From Fibrobacter sp. UWB16 (GTDB lineage: Bacteria > Fibrobacterota > Fibrobacteria > Fibrobacterales > Fibrobacteraceae), in NCBI RefSeq assembly GCF_900215325.1, contig NZ_OCMS01000001.1, positions 248,001 through 312,000 on the forward strand: a DNA stretch of 64,000 nucleotides, given 5' to 3'. The position numbers were made by a program, and so were the translations under genes. This document shows positions 17,504-27,426 of this stretch, in pieces (position 1 is the first letter of the stretch; each line of letters begins with the position of its first letter). The notes under the pieces were generated by a model. The model was not told the DNA's origin and did no database searches. It saw only the letters and a program-made list of their open reading frames with translations.

Positions 17504-18753
17504 TCCTTGATGGTCTGGATGATGGCATCCTGCTGTTCGGGGGTCATCTTGTTGTCGCTCGGGAGGCAGAGTCCGCGGGCAAAGATATCGGCACCCACGT
17601 CGCGGGTTTCGCCTGCGATGTAGGCGTTCGTGCGGGCGCGTCCGTTTCCGTTAGCGGTGACAAAGGCGTGGCTCATGTACATGGGCTGCATGTGCATCGG
17701 TTTCCAGATGGGTCGGCCTTCGGCGTTCATGGCGGCGATGCGCTCGAGAATTTCCGTCGGGCAGCTTTTGCCTTTTTCATGAATGTACAAAGCTTCGGTT
17801 TCGCCGCGGACCTGCTTGCACATGGCACACTTGTCGATGATCAGGCAGCTGAGCCAAAAGTTCGGTTCGCTGTTCTCGGCATCGTAGGGGTTCATCTGCA
17901 CCGGGAGTCCCTTCAGGCCTTCCTTGTAACGCATATAGATGGCCTTTTTCTGCGCGATGTGCTCTTCGAGGTAGGGCATCTGGCCGCGTACCACACCAGC
18001 GATGACGTTGCTCATGCGGTAGTTGTAGCCGATTTCCTCGTGCTGGTACCACGGGGCGGCCTCGCGGCTCTGGGTGCTCCACTTGCGTACCTTCTCGGCG
18101 TCGTCCTTGCTGTCGGTAAGGAACATGCCGCCGCTGGAGCCGGTGATAATCTTGTTTCCGTTGAAGCTGATGGCGCTGTAGTCGCCAAAGTTGCCTGTCT
18201 GCTTGCCCTTGTAGCTTGCGCCAAAGCTTTCGGCGGCGTCTTCGATGAGGAGGGCATTGTGCTTTTGGCAGATGGTGCGGATTTCGTCAACGCGGGCCGG
18301 GGTTCCGTAGAGGTGCACGAGTACCACCAGGCGCACATCCGGGTAAATTTCGAAAGCCTTTTCGAGGGCGACCGGGTCCATGTTCCAGGTCTTGTATTCG
18401 GTGTCGATGAACACGGCCTCGCCGTTCTCGTAAGCGATGGGGTTCACGGTAGCGTCAAACGTCATGTCGCTGCAGAACACCTTGTGGTTTTGGAGCGCCC
18501 CGGTGCCGGCCTTGGGCATGCCGTAGAGCGCTTCGCCAGCGAGCTTTGTGCAGAGGTGGAGTGCGGCCGTGCCTGCGGAGAGCGCAACGGCGTACTTGCA
18601 GCCGACCTTCTCGGCGGCGAGCCTTTCGACCTCGTTGATGTTCGCGCCAACGGTGCTCATCCAGTTGGTTTCGTAAGCCTCGGTGACGTACTTGATTTCG
18701 TCGCCGTGCATCGTTGGGCTAGAGAGCCAGACCTTCTTCTCGAAACGCGTCAT
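17491..18753 (-). CDS. DegT/DnrJ/EryC1/StrS sugar aminotransferase
   Basis: 420-aa fold-type I PLP enzyme: ALSAGTAALHLCTKLAG near the start, VLVHLYGTPARVDEI, LIEDAAESFGASYKGKQTGNFGD, and FNGNKIITGSSGG with the PLP lysine at about 200. It transaminates a keto-sugar nucleotide, e.g. UDP-4-keto (PglE-like) or 3-keto. First gene of the operon and clearly more GC-rich than those from 3075 to about 16860. Compared with ~370-aa relatives it has an extra stretch (about residues 80-90 and 315-335). No clear ribosome site before the ATG. Confidence 0.9.
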   Translation of the reverse strand: MTRFEKKVWLSSPTMHGDEIKYVTEAYETNWMSTVGANINEVERLAAEKVGCKYAVALSAGTAALHLCTKLAGEALYGMPKAGTGALQNHKVFCSDMTFDATVNPIAYENGEAVFIDTEYKTWNMDPVALEKAFEIYPDVRLVVLVHLYGTPARVDEIRTICQKHNALLIEDAAESFGASYKGKQTGNFGDYSAISFNGNKIITGSSGGMFLTDSKDDAEKVRKWSTQSREAAPWYQHEEIGYNYRMSNVIAGVVRGQMPYLEEHIAQKKAIYMRYKEGLKGLPVQMNPYDAENSEPNFWLSCLIIDKCAMCKQVRGETEALYIHEKGKSCPTEILERIAAMNAEGRPIWKPMHMQPMYMSHAFVTANGNGRARTNAYIAGETRDVGADIFARGLCLPSDNKMTPEQQDAIIQTIKECFE

Positions 18754-18795
18754 GGATTACCGCAACCTCGGGGTTACTCCGGCCATCGTTTGCAC

Positions 18796-18853
18796 ATAGC
18801 GACCACCGCTATCCCTTGTCCGGCCGGACGTGGAACTAATTGTAGCAAATATA
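18796..18853 (-). promoter_or_regulatory. Polysaccharide operon -10 element and structured leader
   Basis: On the minus strand TATATTTGC (18853-18845) looks like the TAnnTTTG -10 element; no good -35 was found. The leader then carries a perfect 12-bp palindrome GTCCGGCCGGAC (18829-18818) and a hairpin ATAGCG-accac-type loop-CGCTAT (18812-18796), about 43 nt before the ATG. An operator or attenuator is possible. The rest of the 18754-19189 gap holds only the palindrome and terminator listed next. Confidence 0.35.
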
Positions 18854-19053
18854 AGTAATATTATTGTAATTTTGTAGGGATTCTGCACATTTAATGACAG
18901 AATACTTACTTTTTTGAGTTGAGGGCCTTGACGACAAGCTGTTGGGAAGGCTTTTGCGGAACAAAATCAACAATTTTCGCTATTTTTGCTGAATACAATC
19001 CTCATTTTTATCAAAAACTGCGGATTCCAGACCGCGTTTTTAAGCAAAACAAC

Positions 19054-19086
19054 ATGCGAAAATTTTCGATGCGAAAAATTTCGCAT
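19054..19086. repeat. Nested AT-rich palindrome
   Basis: Begins ATGCGAAA and ends TTTCGCAT, made of two adjacent palindromes, CGAAAATTTTCG and GCGAAAAATTTCGC. Could be a protein-binding site between the polysaccharide promoter and the transposase-like gene; function unknown. Confidence 0.4.
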
Positions 19087-19132
19087 AATAATTTTTCTCC
19101 CTGTTAGCCGATTTCGCCGACATAATGCCAAT

Positions 19133-19162
19133 GCAAAACACCCGAATCCAGAGGATCCGGGC
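19133..19162 (-). terminator. Terminator of the PD-(D/E)XK gene
   Basis: Minus strand: CCCGGATCC-TCT-GGATTCGGG stem (one mismatch) followed by TGTTTTG, 28 bases after the stop codon at 19190. Confidence 0.55.
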
Positions 19163-19189
19163 ACATAGGGCTTTGGAGAAATTCTTTTG

Positions 19190-20140
19190 CTATTTCAGGG
19201 CAAGCATTTTCGCAATCACACTGTCCGGCACGTTCTGCGAACGCAGAAAATCAGCTCTCTTGGAATCACGGGCCGCATTGTCCGCATCATTTTTTTTGCG
19301 TTCACTTTCTTTACCTTTTGCTTGGCCCTTAAGGAAGGCTTCGGCTTCAAGTGCCTCGTATTCATGATGGTCAAACATGCTAGCCTCCAATGCTTTCAAA
19401 AGTTCTGGTTTCATGCGGCTTACGCGCAAACGTTCACGAGCATTCACAAAAATCGGGTCTTCCGTCTCGGGAACCTGAAGCGGCCCTCGCGAGATAAGCC
19501 GGAGCCAGAAATCCTCGCGAGTTTTCACGCCCTTACGCAACCGCAAAAAGTTGGGCAAGTCTACTACAATATACCTATTTTTCCGCGAAATGGGGTGTGC
19601 GTTCCCCGACTTGACTTCATATTCACTGTAAGTGGACCAAACATCCTTATAGATATCCTTCGATCTGAGGACCGAATCATTGCAGAGCCAAATAGACACC
19701 GTTTCCGGAAGCTCATAATAGCGATACTTGCGATCCTCTTCTGATAGGCCCTGGAAGTATGGCGAACGATTAAATTCATACTTACCGCGCAGCGTAAGGT
19801 ACGAATTATAGAGTTGCATGCGGTCAAAAAAGAACGAGTGGACCTTGTTTTGCATTTCAATGTTAAGATATCGGTTGTCCTTAGTTCGCACCCATACATC
19901 GAGACGCGCAGGGTCGTTTTCCGGCATGAAGATGTCAATAGGCTTCTCAAATTCGTATTCTAGGTCAACAATCCCGTGGTCGGGATCCAGCTGAAGCAAG
20001 CTATTAAGAACGTCGCGAATGGTATCTTTGTCGTCCATCAAAATGCGGAAAATCGCCGCATATTTGGGCAGCAAGAATTCTTCGCCCTGTTCATTCCTGA
20101 CAATGTACTTTTTTGTCGATTGGTTGGCGTTGTTATACAT
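19190..20140 (-). CDS. Rpn-like PD-(D/E)XK nuclease, putative transposase (PDDEXK_2 type)
   Basis: 316 aa. RLDVWVRTKDNRYLNIEMQ gives the D...ExQ nuclease core typical of the PDDEXK_2/Rpn group. DPIFVNARERLRVSR and a charged C-terminal coil (FLKGQAKGKESERKK) follow, where family members usually carry short repeats. Rpn proteins promote recA-independent recombination in E. coli; they have long been labelled putative transposases. An in-frame GTG nine codons upstream is possible, but AAAAAGGAAAA before ATG 20140 decides the start. A paralogue is at 46206, and both share the same unusual upstream motif. Confidence 0.8.
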   Translation of the reverse strand: MYNNANQSTKKYIVRNEQGEEFLLPKYAAIFRILMDDKDTIRDVLNSLLQLDPDHGIVDLEYEFEKPIDIFMPENDPARLDVWVRTKDNRYLNIEMQNKVHSFFFDRMQLYNSYLTLRGKYEFNRSPYFQGLSEEDRKYRYYELPETVSIWLCNDSVLRSKDIYKDVWSTYSEYEVKSGNAHPISRKNRYIVVDLPNFLRLRKGVKTREDFWLRLISRGPLQVPETEDPIFVNARERLRVSRMKPELLKALEASMFDHHEYEALEAEAFLKGQAKGKESERKKNDADNAARDSKRADFLRSQNVPDSVIAKMLALK

Positions 20141-20162
20141 GAGTTTTCCTTTTTTAAGATAT

Positions 20163-20190
20163 TGCACCCTTCCCTATTAGTTAACACGCT
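20163..20190 (-). promoter_or_regulatory. Conserved leader motif of PDDEXK_2 gene, copy 1
   Basis: Minus strand reads GCGTGTTAAC, then TAATAGGGAAGGG, 22 bases or so before the start codon. The paralogue at 46206 has GCGTGTTAATATAATGGGTAG at the same place, which includes a TATAAT hexamer. Probably promoter or leader. The rest of the 20141-20470 gap holds the groES leader. Confidence 0.45.
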
Positions 20191-20392
20191 TTTTTCAGCC
20201 AATTCAACCTCTGCTTTTTGTAAAATCACTGTAAAAATCAATTTTTAAAAAAGCGCTTTAGTAAAGTTTCATTTTTAAACACTCGAGTTTCATTTCAATA
20301 CACAACACCCCCAAATCATCCCAAATTCCCGTTTTTGCGCGAGGAATCCGGTTTTGGCACGGAAATTGCTTTAAAAGGGTCGAACAAGAAAA

Positions 20393-20429
20393 TGGTCCAA
20401 TTTGGAACAGCTCGAATGTTCGTGGACCA
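20393..20429 (+). promoter_or_regulatory. Two-step hairpin in the groES leader
   Basis: Outer stem TGGTCCA (20393-20399) / TGGACCA (20423-20429), inner stem GAACA (20405-20409) / TGTTC (20417-20421), and a 7-nt loop. It lies 41 nt before the groES start. No CIRCE element (TTAGCACTC-N9-GAGTGCTAA) is present, so control may run through this structure or an unrecognised operator. Confidence 0.45.
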
Positions 20430-20470
20430 ACCAATTTAACAAGGGCGTTGCCCAAAAGAGGATAAGTAAA

Positions 20471-20752
20471 ATGATTAAGCCTTTAGCAGATCGAATCGTT
20501 GTCAAGCCGGCCGAAGCCGAACAGAAGACCTCCTCCGGTCTTTTCATTCCGGATAATGCAAAAGAAAAGCCGATGCAGGGCAAGGTCGTGGCCGTAGGTC
20601 CGGGTCGCAAGAACGATAAGGGCGAAGTCGTCGCTATGGAAGTCAAGGTTGGCGACGTGGTGCTCTACGGCAAGTACAGCGGTACCGAAGTCACCGTCGA
20701 CGGCGAAAACTACCTCATCGTCAAGGAATCCGACGTTATCGCAACGCTCTAA
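20471..20752 (+). CDS. groES: Co-chaperonin GroES
   Basis: 93-aa Hsp10: [16 protein letters not shown] at the start, the mobile loop [19 protein letters not shown], then KVVAVGPG and [14 protein letters not shown], all standard. It caps the GroEL ring during protein folding in the cytosol. The open frame extends 23 codons upstream, but AGAGGAT at 20458-20464 and the conserved N-terminus fix ATG 20471. groEL follows after 32 nt with its own ribosome site, so the pair is an operon. Codon use is strongly biased (AAG, CTC, GTC, GAA), as for highly expressed genes. Confidence 0.97.
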   Translation: MIKPLADRIVVKPAEAEQKTSSGLFIPDNAKEKPMQGKVVAVGPGRKNDKGEVVAMEVKVGDVVLYGKYSGTEVTVDGENYLIVKESDVIATL

Positions 20753-20769
20753 TACAAAAAGAATTTTAA

Positions 20770-22419
<1,650 letters not shown>

Positions 22420-22500
22420 TCAACCGCCAAGTGCGCAAATGTCTAATGACAAATGTGCGCGATCTAGGCCGCTAGAATTTCATATTCTAACTCCACTAAA

Positions 22501-22533
22501 AATCCCGACTCTCACGAGCTCGGGATTTTTTTT
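22501..22533 (+). terminator. groESL terminator
   Basis: AATCCCGA / TCGGGATT stem with an 11-nt loop and a run of eight or more T. Confidence 0.85.
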
Positions 22534-22535
22534 GA

Positions 22536-22663
22536 TTCACCGTCATTCTGAGCGCAGCATTCTCGTCATCTTGAGGAACGTAGTGACGAAAGATCCAGTA
22601 AAGTCTTGATATCGCATTACAAGAATTCACTGGATACCTCACGTTGTTCGGAATGACGCAAAA
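22536..22663. repeat. Family-1 interspersed inverted repeat
   Basis: Opens with CGTCATTCTGAGCG, contains a nested second left end (CGTCATCTTGAGGAACG), a central CCAGTAAAGTCTTG...CACTGGAT fold-back, and closes with TTCGGAATGACG. The unit type (about 120 bp, termini GTCATTC/GAATGAC) recurs throughout 22.5-31 kb and near 37, 46 and 57 kb. Confidence 0.8.
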
Positions 22664-22717
22664 AAAACATTTTTCATCGCCTTGAATTTGTGTATTTTCA
22701 GGATAAAAGGAGCGATT

Positions 22718-23272
22718 ATGAAACTGAAATACTTTATACCTATTTTTGCGCTAGCCACTGCCACCGCGGCAAACGCGCTCCCGTTCAAGATAGCCCCGTA
22801 CGGCGAATTCGGGTGGCTTTGGGCTGATGGCGATGGAATCTCAGATTCGCAGATTGGCTTTGAGGATTCCGACATTGGACTTAGAGGGCAACTAGGCGCC
22901 ATCATCAGAAAAACGGTTGTAGCGGATTTATTTGTGCAGACGGGAATTGTTGCTGGAGGTGCTTTTGCGCAATACAAAAACAAGCCCTTAGTCGACAATC
23001 ATTATTATTTAAAACGTGGACACTTCGGCATTCCTTTAAGCGTCGGCTACACATTCATCGATAAAATTAATGTTCAGGCCGGAACGCAATTTAACATGGA
23101 ACACAGCGACACCCATTATGTGAATCATGAGTATCACGCTTATCATGCTGAGTTCGACTTTACCGCCGGTGCATCGTACAATATAACCGAGAACAATGAA
23201 CTCGGAATAAAACTCACCATCCGCGAGAACGAAACTGCCCTCGGCGTAAGCTACAACTACTGGATTTTCTAA
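22718..23272 (+). CDS. Small outer-membrane beta-barrel protein
   Basis: 184 aa. Signal peptide MKLKYFIPIFALATATAANA with an AxA cleavage site. The mature part alternates polar and aromatic residues, with repeated short strands (GYTFIDKINVQAGTQFN, ASYNITENNELGIKLTI) and ends in a terminal aromatic (NYWIF), the usual signal for outer-membrane insertion. Probably an 8-stranded barrel; no specific family recognised. ATG 22718 has AAAAGGAG just upstream. A TGTATTTTC element ~20 nt before the ATG may be the -10. Stand-alone, flanked by repeats. Confidence 0.7.
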   Translation: MKLKYFIPIFALATATAANALPFKIAPYGEFGWLWADGDGISDSQIGFEDSDIGLRGQLGAIIRKTVVADLFVQTGIVAGGAFAQYKNKPLVDNHYYLKRGHFGIPLSVGYTFIDKINVQAGTQFNMEHSDTHYVNHEYHAYHAEFDFTAGASYNITENNELGIKLTIRENETALGVSYNYWIF

Positions 23273-23318
23273 TCCAAGCTGTCACCCCTCCCTACGTCAT
23301 CCAGAAGCCCCCTTCAAA

Positions 23319-23640
23319 CGTCATCCTGAGGAACGCAGTGACGAAGGATCCAGTTACTGTACTCATCAAGACGTCATCTTGAGGAACGTAGTGACGAAAG
23401 ATCCAGTTACTGTACTCATCAAGACGTCATCTTGAGGAACGTAGTGACGAAAGATCCAGTTACTGTACTCATCAAGAATTGACTGGATTCCTCTGGGCTT
23501 CGCCCATCGGAATGACGATGCTTACTCGCGTCACCCTGAGCGCGATGCATCCCCGTCACCCTGAGCGTAGCGAAGGGTCCAGTCATTTCTCGTTTTCGCA
23601 ATACAAGACTTAACTGGGTCCTTCACTTTGTTCAGGACGA
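23319..23640. repeat. Family-1 repeat array with three tandem 53-bp left halves
   Basis: Left ends CGTCATCYTGAGGAACG at 23319, 23372 and 23425 are spaced exactly 53 bp and nearly identical, each ending TACTGTACTCATCAAGA. They are followed by one right half (GACTGGATTCCTC...CGGAATGACG) and a further full unit. Fills most of the 23273-23716 gap; the rest is a terminator and an ACTAACGACC-type string (23687-23716). Confidence 0.8.
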
Positions 23641-23645
23641 CGATG

Positions 23646-23672
23646 CAAAAAAGGAGCCGCGCAGGCTCCTTT
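23646..23672 (-). terminator. Terminator of the PBP gene
   Basis: Minus strand AAAGGAGCC-TGCGC-GGCTCCTTTTTT, 45 bases after the stop codon. Confidence 0.75.
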
Positions 23673-23716
23673 AAATTTCATCTAATAACCAAAGACTAAC
23701 GACCAACAGCCAATCG

Positions 23717-26107
23717 CTAGAACATCTTTCTCGTGTTGCGCTTGGGTGGCGGAGCAGCGTCCTTGCCCTTCCCTTTCTTCTTGGGCTGCGGGGCTTCGTA
23801 GCGGTTGTTCTCGACAACACCCTTGTTACTGAACAACGTAGCGTTATCCGCAGACTTTGTCTGCGACGAGAAATGGTTGCCGTCGCAACGTTCCGTCGGG
23901 CCGTAGCCCGCCGTGTAGAGGCAGTAAGTCTTTTCAGAGCAGAACTCACCAGCGATAAGGCCCGTGTGGTTGCAGATGCCACGGCTAATCACGCCAGGCG
24001 GAACCGGGAACGGGAGCTTCGGCAAATCCTTGTGCAACTTGGCCATCGTCGCCATCCAAATCGGGAGAGCGTCTTCGGTACCCGTATGACCGGCACCCAT
24101 AGTCCCCGGCGTATCAGAACCGACCCACACGCCCATCGTATACTGCTTCGTGAAGCCGATGTACCACGTATCCGTGTAATCGTTCGTCGTACCCGTCTTA
24201 CCGCCACTCGGGTGGCGGAAACCAGAAGCCCACACACGGCCGGCCGTACCGCGAACGTTCACGTCCTTGAGCATATCGACCATCAAGTAAGCCGATGCCG
24301 GGCGCAAGACCTCGTGTTCGACCTTGGAATTCTTCTCCACCACTTCACCATTGCGGTCCACGATAGATTCAATCATGTACGGCTCGATGCGGTTACCGCC
24401 GTTCGGGAACACCGTGTAAGCAGACGTCATTTCCATAAGCGTTGCACCCACGGAACCGAGAGCCAAGCTCGGAACCGCCTGCAACGGAGCGCGCTTGATG
24501 CCGAACTTGCGAGCGTAGTTCACCACGTTGCTGAGACCGTATTTCATACCGGTCAAAATAGCAGGAAGGTTCTTGGACTTGTACAGAGCGCGACGGAGCG
24601 TCATCATGCCTTCGAAGTCATGTTCGAAGTTACCCGGGCGCCAAACCTTGTTCGGGTTCTTGTCATCCGGATCCGGAATCGTCACCGGCTGGTCATTCAC
24701 AGAGTCGCAGGGGCTAGCGCCGTTGTCCATTGCGGTCGAATAGACGATCGGCTTGAACGAAGAACCCGGCTGGCGCAAAGACTGCACGGCACGGTTCCAC
24801 TTGGACTTGTTGAAGTCGCTACCGCCCACCATGGCGCGGATTGCACCAGTCTCATTCTCAATAATAATTGCGGCTACTTCTGCATGATGATAACGGATAC
24901 TGTCCGGGAAACGGGCATACTGGCCACGCTTGTTGCGGACCGTATCAGCGGCAAGGTAATCCTTTTTGAAGAGCGTGTAGACGCTGTCGAAATGCGCGAC
25001 AACGCTATCTTCGGGCATGTCGTACTTCTTGGTAAGCTGGAGCCTGCGGGTAGCGCGGTACTTGATGCGGCGACGGACGCGCTCGACCTGGGCATAGGCG
25101 ACACTATCAAGGAAGGCCTGGATTTCCGGATCAATCGTACTATAGACGGACACGCCATCGGCATAGAGCGAATTTTCACCGTACTTCTTTTCCATGTACT
25201 TGCGTATTTCTTCGAAGAAATAAAGGCCCGTTCCGGTCACATCTTCTTTCTTGGCGAGCACAATCGGCTCTTCAATATACTTGCGGTATTCCTCGTTCGT
25301 GATATAGCCGGCATCGCGCATAGCATAGAGCACGGTGTTACGACGGCGCTTGGAAGCCTTCGGATGACGGTCAGGGCGGTACGTTTCGGGGCGCTGCAAC
25401 ATGCCTGCGAGCACAGCGTATTCCGGGATAGAAAGGCTATCGAGCGGCTTGCCGAAGTAGTACTTGCCTGCCGCCTGGAAACCGTAGTTACCGCCAGCGA
25501 GGTAAACTTCGTTCATGTAGAATTCGAGAATTTCTTCCTTCGTGTAGGTCTGTTCGATGCGGATAGCCGTCATCATTTCCTTGATCTTACGGGAAAGCGA
25601 GCGTTCCGGCGTGAGGAAGAGGAGCTTGGTGAGCTGCTGCGTCAAGGTCGATGCACCGCGGAGCTTGTTGCCCGAGACGGCACTTTCGATAAGCGCAGAC
25701 GGAATCGCCCAAACGTTCATGCCCCAGTGCTTGTAGAACGCACGGTCTTCGGTCGCCATCACGGCATGGATCGCATTCAATGGAATCGAGTCGATGGACG
25801 TCCATTCGCGGCGTTCCACGAAGTATTCATGCGCAATTTGGCCATCCTTGTCGTAAATGTTCGTCACGAGTCGCGGATTAATCTGCTCGAGCTGCGTAAG
25901 CGACGGCAGTTCCGGCGAATAATGAATGTAGACGGCCAGCGCAGCGATAAACGCCACGAAAATCGGGCACATGAAAATAAAGAACCAGCGGAAAATCTTG
26001 TTGGCAAAGGCAATCTTCACCACGCTCCAAATTTTCAGCCAAACGAGGGAACCATACTTGACGATGGCCGCGCCTAAAATCTTCATGAATGATTTGAACT
26101 TATCCAT
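23717..26107 (-). CDS. Class A penicillin-binding protein (PBP1A-type)
   Basis: 796-aa bifunctional peptidoglycan synthase. One transmembrane anchor (about 38-62, RWFFIFMCPIFVAFIAALAVY). GT51 glycosyltransferase domain with catalytic Glu120 in ATEDRAFYKHWG, then GASTLTQQLTKLLFL and EILEFYMNEVYLAGGNYGFQAA. The transpeptidase domain has SSFK with nucleophile Ser449, SKN, and KTGTT near 636. The C-terminus is Lys-rich (PKKKGKGKDAAPPPKRNTRK) and probably unstructured. It polymerises and crosslinks peptidoglycan in the periplasm. Monocistronic, with a promoter at 26138-26166; no obvious ribosome site. Confidence 0.95.
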   Translation of the reverse strand: MDKFKSFMKILGAAIVKYGSLVWLKIWSVVKIAFANKIFRWFFIFMCPIFVAFIAALAVYIHYSPELPSLTQLEQINPRLVTNIYDKDGQIAHEYFVERREWTSIDSIPLNAIHAVMATEDRAFYKHWGMNVWAIPSALIESAVSGNKLRGASTLTQQLTKLLFLTPERSLSRKIKEMMTAIRIEQTYTKEEILEFYMNEVYLAGGNYGFQAAGKYYFGKPLDSLSIPEYAVLAGMLQRPETYRPDRHPKASKRRRNTVLYAMRDAGYITNEEYRKYIEEPIVLAKKEDVTGTGLYFFEEIRKYMEKKYGENSLYADGVSVYSTIDPEIQAFLDSVAYAQVERVRRRIKYRATRRLQLTKKYDMPEDSVVAHFDSVYTLFKKDYLAADTVRNKRGQYARFPDSIRYHHAEVAAIIIENETGAIRAMVGGSDFNKSKWNRAVQSLRQPGSSFKPIVYSTAMDNGASPCDSVNDQPVTIPDPDDKNPNKVWRPGNFEHDFEGMMTLRRALYKSKNLPAILTGMKYGLSNVVNYARKFGIKRAPLQAVPSLALGSVGATLMEMTSAYTVFPNGGNRIEPYMIESIVDRNGEVVEKNSKVEHEVLRPASAYLMVDMLKDVNVRGTAGRVWASGFRHPSGGKTGTTNDYTDTWYIGFTKQYTMGVWVGSDTPGTMGAGHTGTEDALPIWMATMAKLHKDLPKLPFPVPPGVISRGICNHTGLIAGEFCSEKTYCLYTAGYGPTERCDGNHFSSQTKSADNATLFSNKGVVENNRYEAPQPKKKGKGKDAAPPPKRNTRKMF

Positions 26108-26137
26108 TTTAAGTCACACTAAAAAAGTTTGGGGACA

Positions 26138-26166
26138 AAAATAGCTAAATGGTAAAAGTTGTTCAA
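26138..26166 (-). promoter_or_regulatory. PBP gene promoter (TTGAAC-17-TATTTT)
   Basis: Minus strand TTGAAC (26166-26161), 17-nt spacer, TATTTTTG (26143-26136), about 30 nt before the ATG. The 26167-26350 stretch beyond it is gene-free and holds a run of AAATGCG-like heptamers (26190-26280). Confidence 0.55.
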
Positions 26167-26352
26167 ACCAGAGCGAAGGAAATTAGGGGAAAATGAGGCC
26201 GGAAATGCGAAAAATGCAGCTGGGAATGCGCCGGGAAGTGATTAAAAATGCTGAAAATGCGATTGAAAATGCGCCCGGAACCGCGCAAGAGTCGCAAAAA
26301 GCGTACAAAAAGCTTATTTCGCAAAAATTTTCACTTTTTTCGCCCTTTACCC

Positions 26353-26380
26353 TTGACATAATTCTCGATTATTCTATATT
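26353..26380 (+). promoter_or_regulatory. tRNA-Arg promoter (TTGACA-16-TATATT)
   Basis: Consensus TTGACA at 26353-26358, 16-nt spacer, TATATTTGG at 26375-26383, about 38 nt before the tRNA 5' end. Confidence 0.75.
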
Positions 26381-26417
26381 TGGACCCGTCAACGAGAGAA
26401 GACAACAAAAACAAAAC

Positions 26418-26491
<74 letters not shown>

Positions 26492-26496
26492 GAAGA

Positions 26497-26530
26497 GAAG
26501 ACCAACCGAAAGGCTGGTCTTCTTTTTTTT
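26497..26530 (+). terminator. tRNA terminator
   Basis: GAAGACCA-ACCGAAAGGC-TGGTCTTC hairpin with a run of eight T, starting 6 nt past the tRNA. Confidence 0.85.
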
Positions 26531-26544
26531 CATCTTCGTCGTCC

Positions 26545-27057
26545 TGAAGCCAGTAGGGCTGAAGGACCCAAGTCACATTCTGCGTCTCCGTCATTCTGAA
26601 CATTCCGCGTTCTCGTCACCCTGAGCGCAGCGAAGGGTCCAGTTATTTCTCGTTTCGCAATACAAGACTTCACTGGTTGTTTCGAGGCTATGCCTCTCAA
26701 CATGACGCTAAACGCTTCGGCGTCAGAATGACAGCCAAAACATTCCGCGCTCTCGTCACCCTGAGCGCAGCGAAGGGTCCAGTTATATCTCGTATCACAA
26801 CACAAGACTTTACTGGATGTTTCGAGGCTATGCCTCTCAACATGACGCTAAACGCTTCAGCGTCAGAATGACAGCCAAAACATTTCGCACTCTCGTCATT
26901 CTATTACCGCTTCTCCGTCATTTCGAACGAAGTGAGAAATCCAGTTATTTCTCGTTTCGCAATACAAGACTTTACTGGATGTTTCGAGGCTACGCCTCTC
27001 AACATGACGCTAAACGCTTCGGCGTCAGAATGACGCAACGGGCACAACCCTCTGAAT
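26545..27057. repeat. Family-1 repeat array (upstream of GIY-YIG copy 1)
   Basis: About four units. Typical unit: CGTCACCCTGAGCGCAGCGA left end, GGTCCAGTTATTTCTCG, centre CAATACAAGACTTTACTGGA, then TTTCGAGGCTACGCCTCTC and ACGCTAAACGCTTCGGCGTC hairpins, and a closing TCAGAATGACG. Left and right ends are perfect 10-11-bp inverted repeats in the best units. Confidence 0.85.
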
Positions 27058-27116
27058 GACGCCATAAAAAAGAGCCCTCTTGCCTCCCCTACTTGCTTTT
27101 GTGTATTTTCCTCCTT

Positions 27117-27407
27117 ATGGAACAAAAAAGCTACACATACATTCTCTTCAGCGAAAGAAACGGCACCTTGTACGTAGGCGTAACGAATAATATTATTAGA
27201 CGAGTTACAGAACACAAAGAAAAGCAAATCCCAGGATTTACCCAGCAATACGGAGTAGACAAACTAGGATACTTCGAAGAATACAACGATATACGTTTAG
27301 CAATCCAACGCGAAAAAGAACTAAAAGGATGGAACCGAAAAAAGAAAATTGCGCTAATAGAATCTATAAATCCACACTGGAACGATCTTTTCTACGAATT
27401 GCAGTAA
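27117..27407 (+). CDS. GIY-YIG endonuclease (UPF0213/YhbQ-like), copy 1
   Basis: 96 aa, a single GIY-YIG domain: YTYILFSERNGTLYVGVTNN (GIY and YIG strands), then IIRRVTEHK with the conserved Arg, and IQREKELKGW with the metal-binding Glu. Ends NPHWNDLFYEL as in UPF0213 proteins (W.DL...). Such proteins nick or cut DNA with one metal ion; cell roles are mostly unknown. The in-frame TTG upstream is rejected. ATG 27117 follows TATTTT (27104-27109) by exactly 7 nt with no ribosome site, suggesting a leaderless mRNA; a possible -35 TTGCCT lies 18 nt before. Embedded in repeat arrays on both sides. Confidence 0.85.
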   Translation: MEQKSYTYILFSERNGTLYVGVTNNIIRRVTEHKEKQIPGFTQQYGVDKLGYFEEYNDIRLAIQREKELKGWNRKKKIALIESINPHWNDLFYELQ

Positions 27408-27426
27408 TCTAGCTTCTTCGTTATGC

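Noticed and set aside
17668-18858. 396-codon open frame antisense to the DegT aminotransferase
   Set aside because: Covers the DegT gene exactly and translates to Val/Ala/His-rich sequence with no family features.
20141-20470. CIRCE operator upstream of groES
   Set aside because: No TTAGCACTC or GAGTGCTAA half-site found on either strand.
23873-26077. 734-codon open frame antisense to the PBP gene
   Set aside because: Shadow of a strongly biased coding frame; His/Arg-rich translation without recognisable domains, while the PBP frame has all catalytic motifs.
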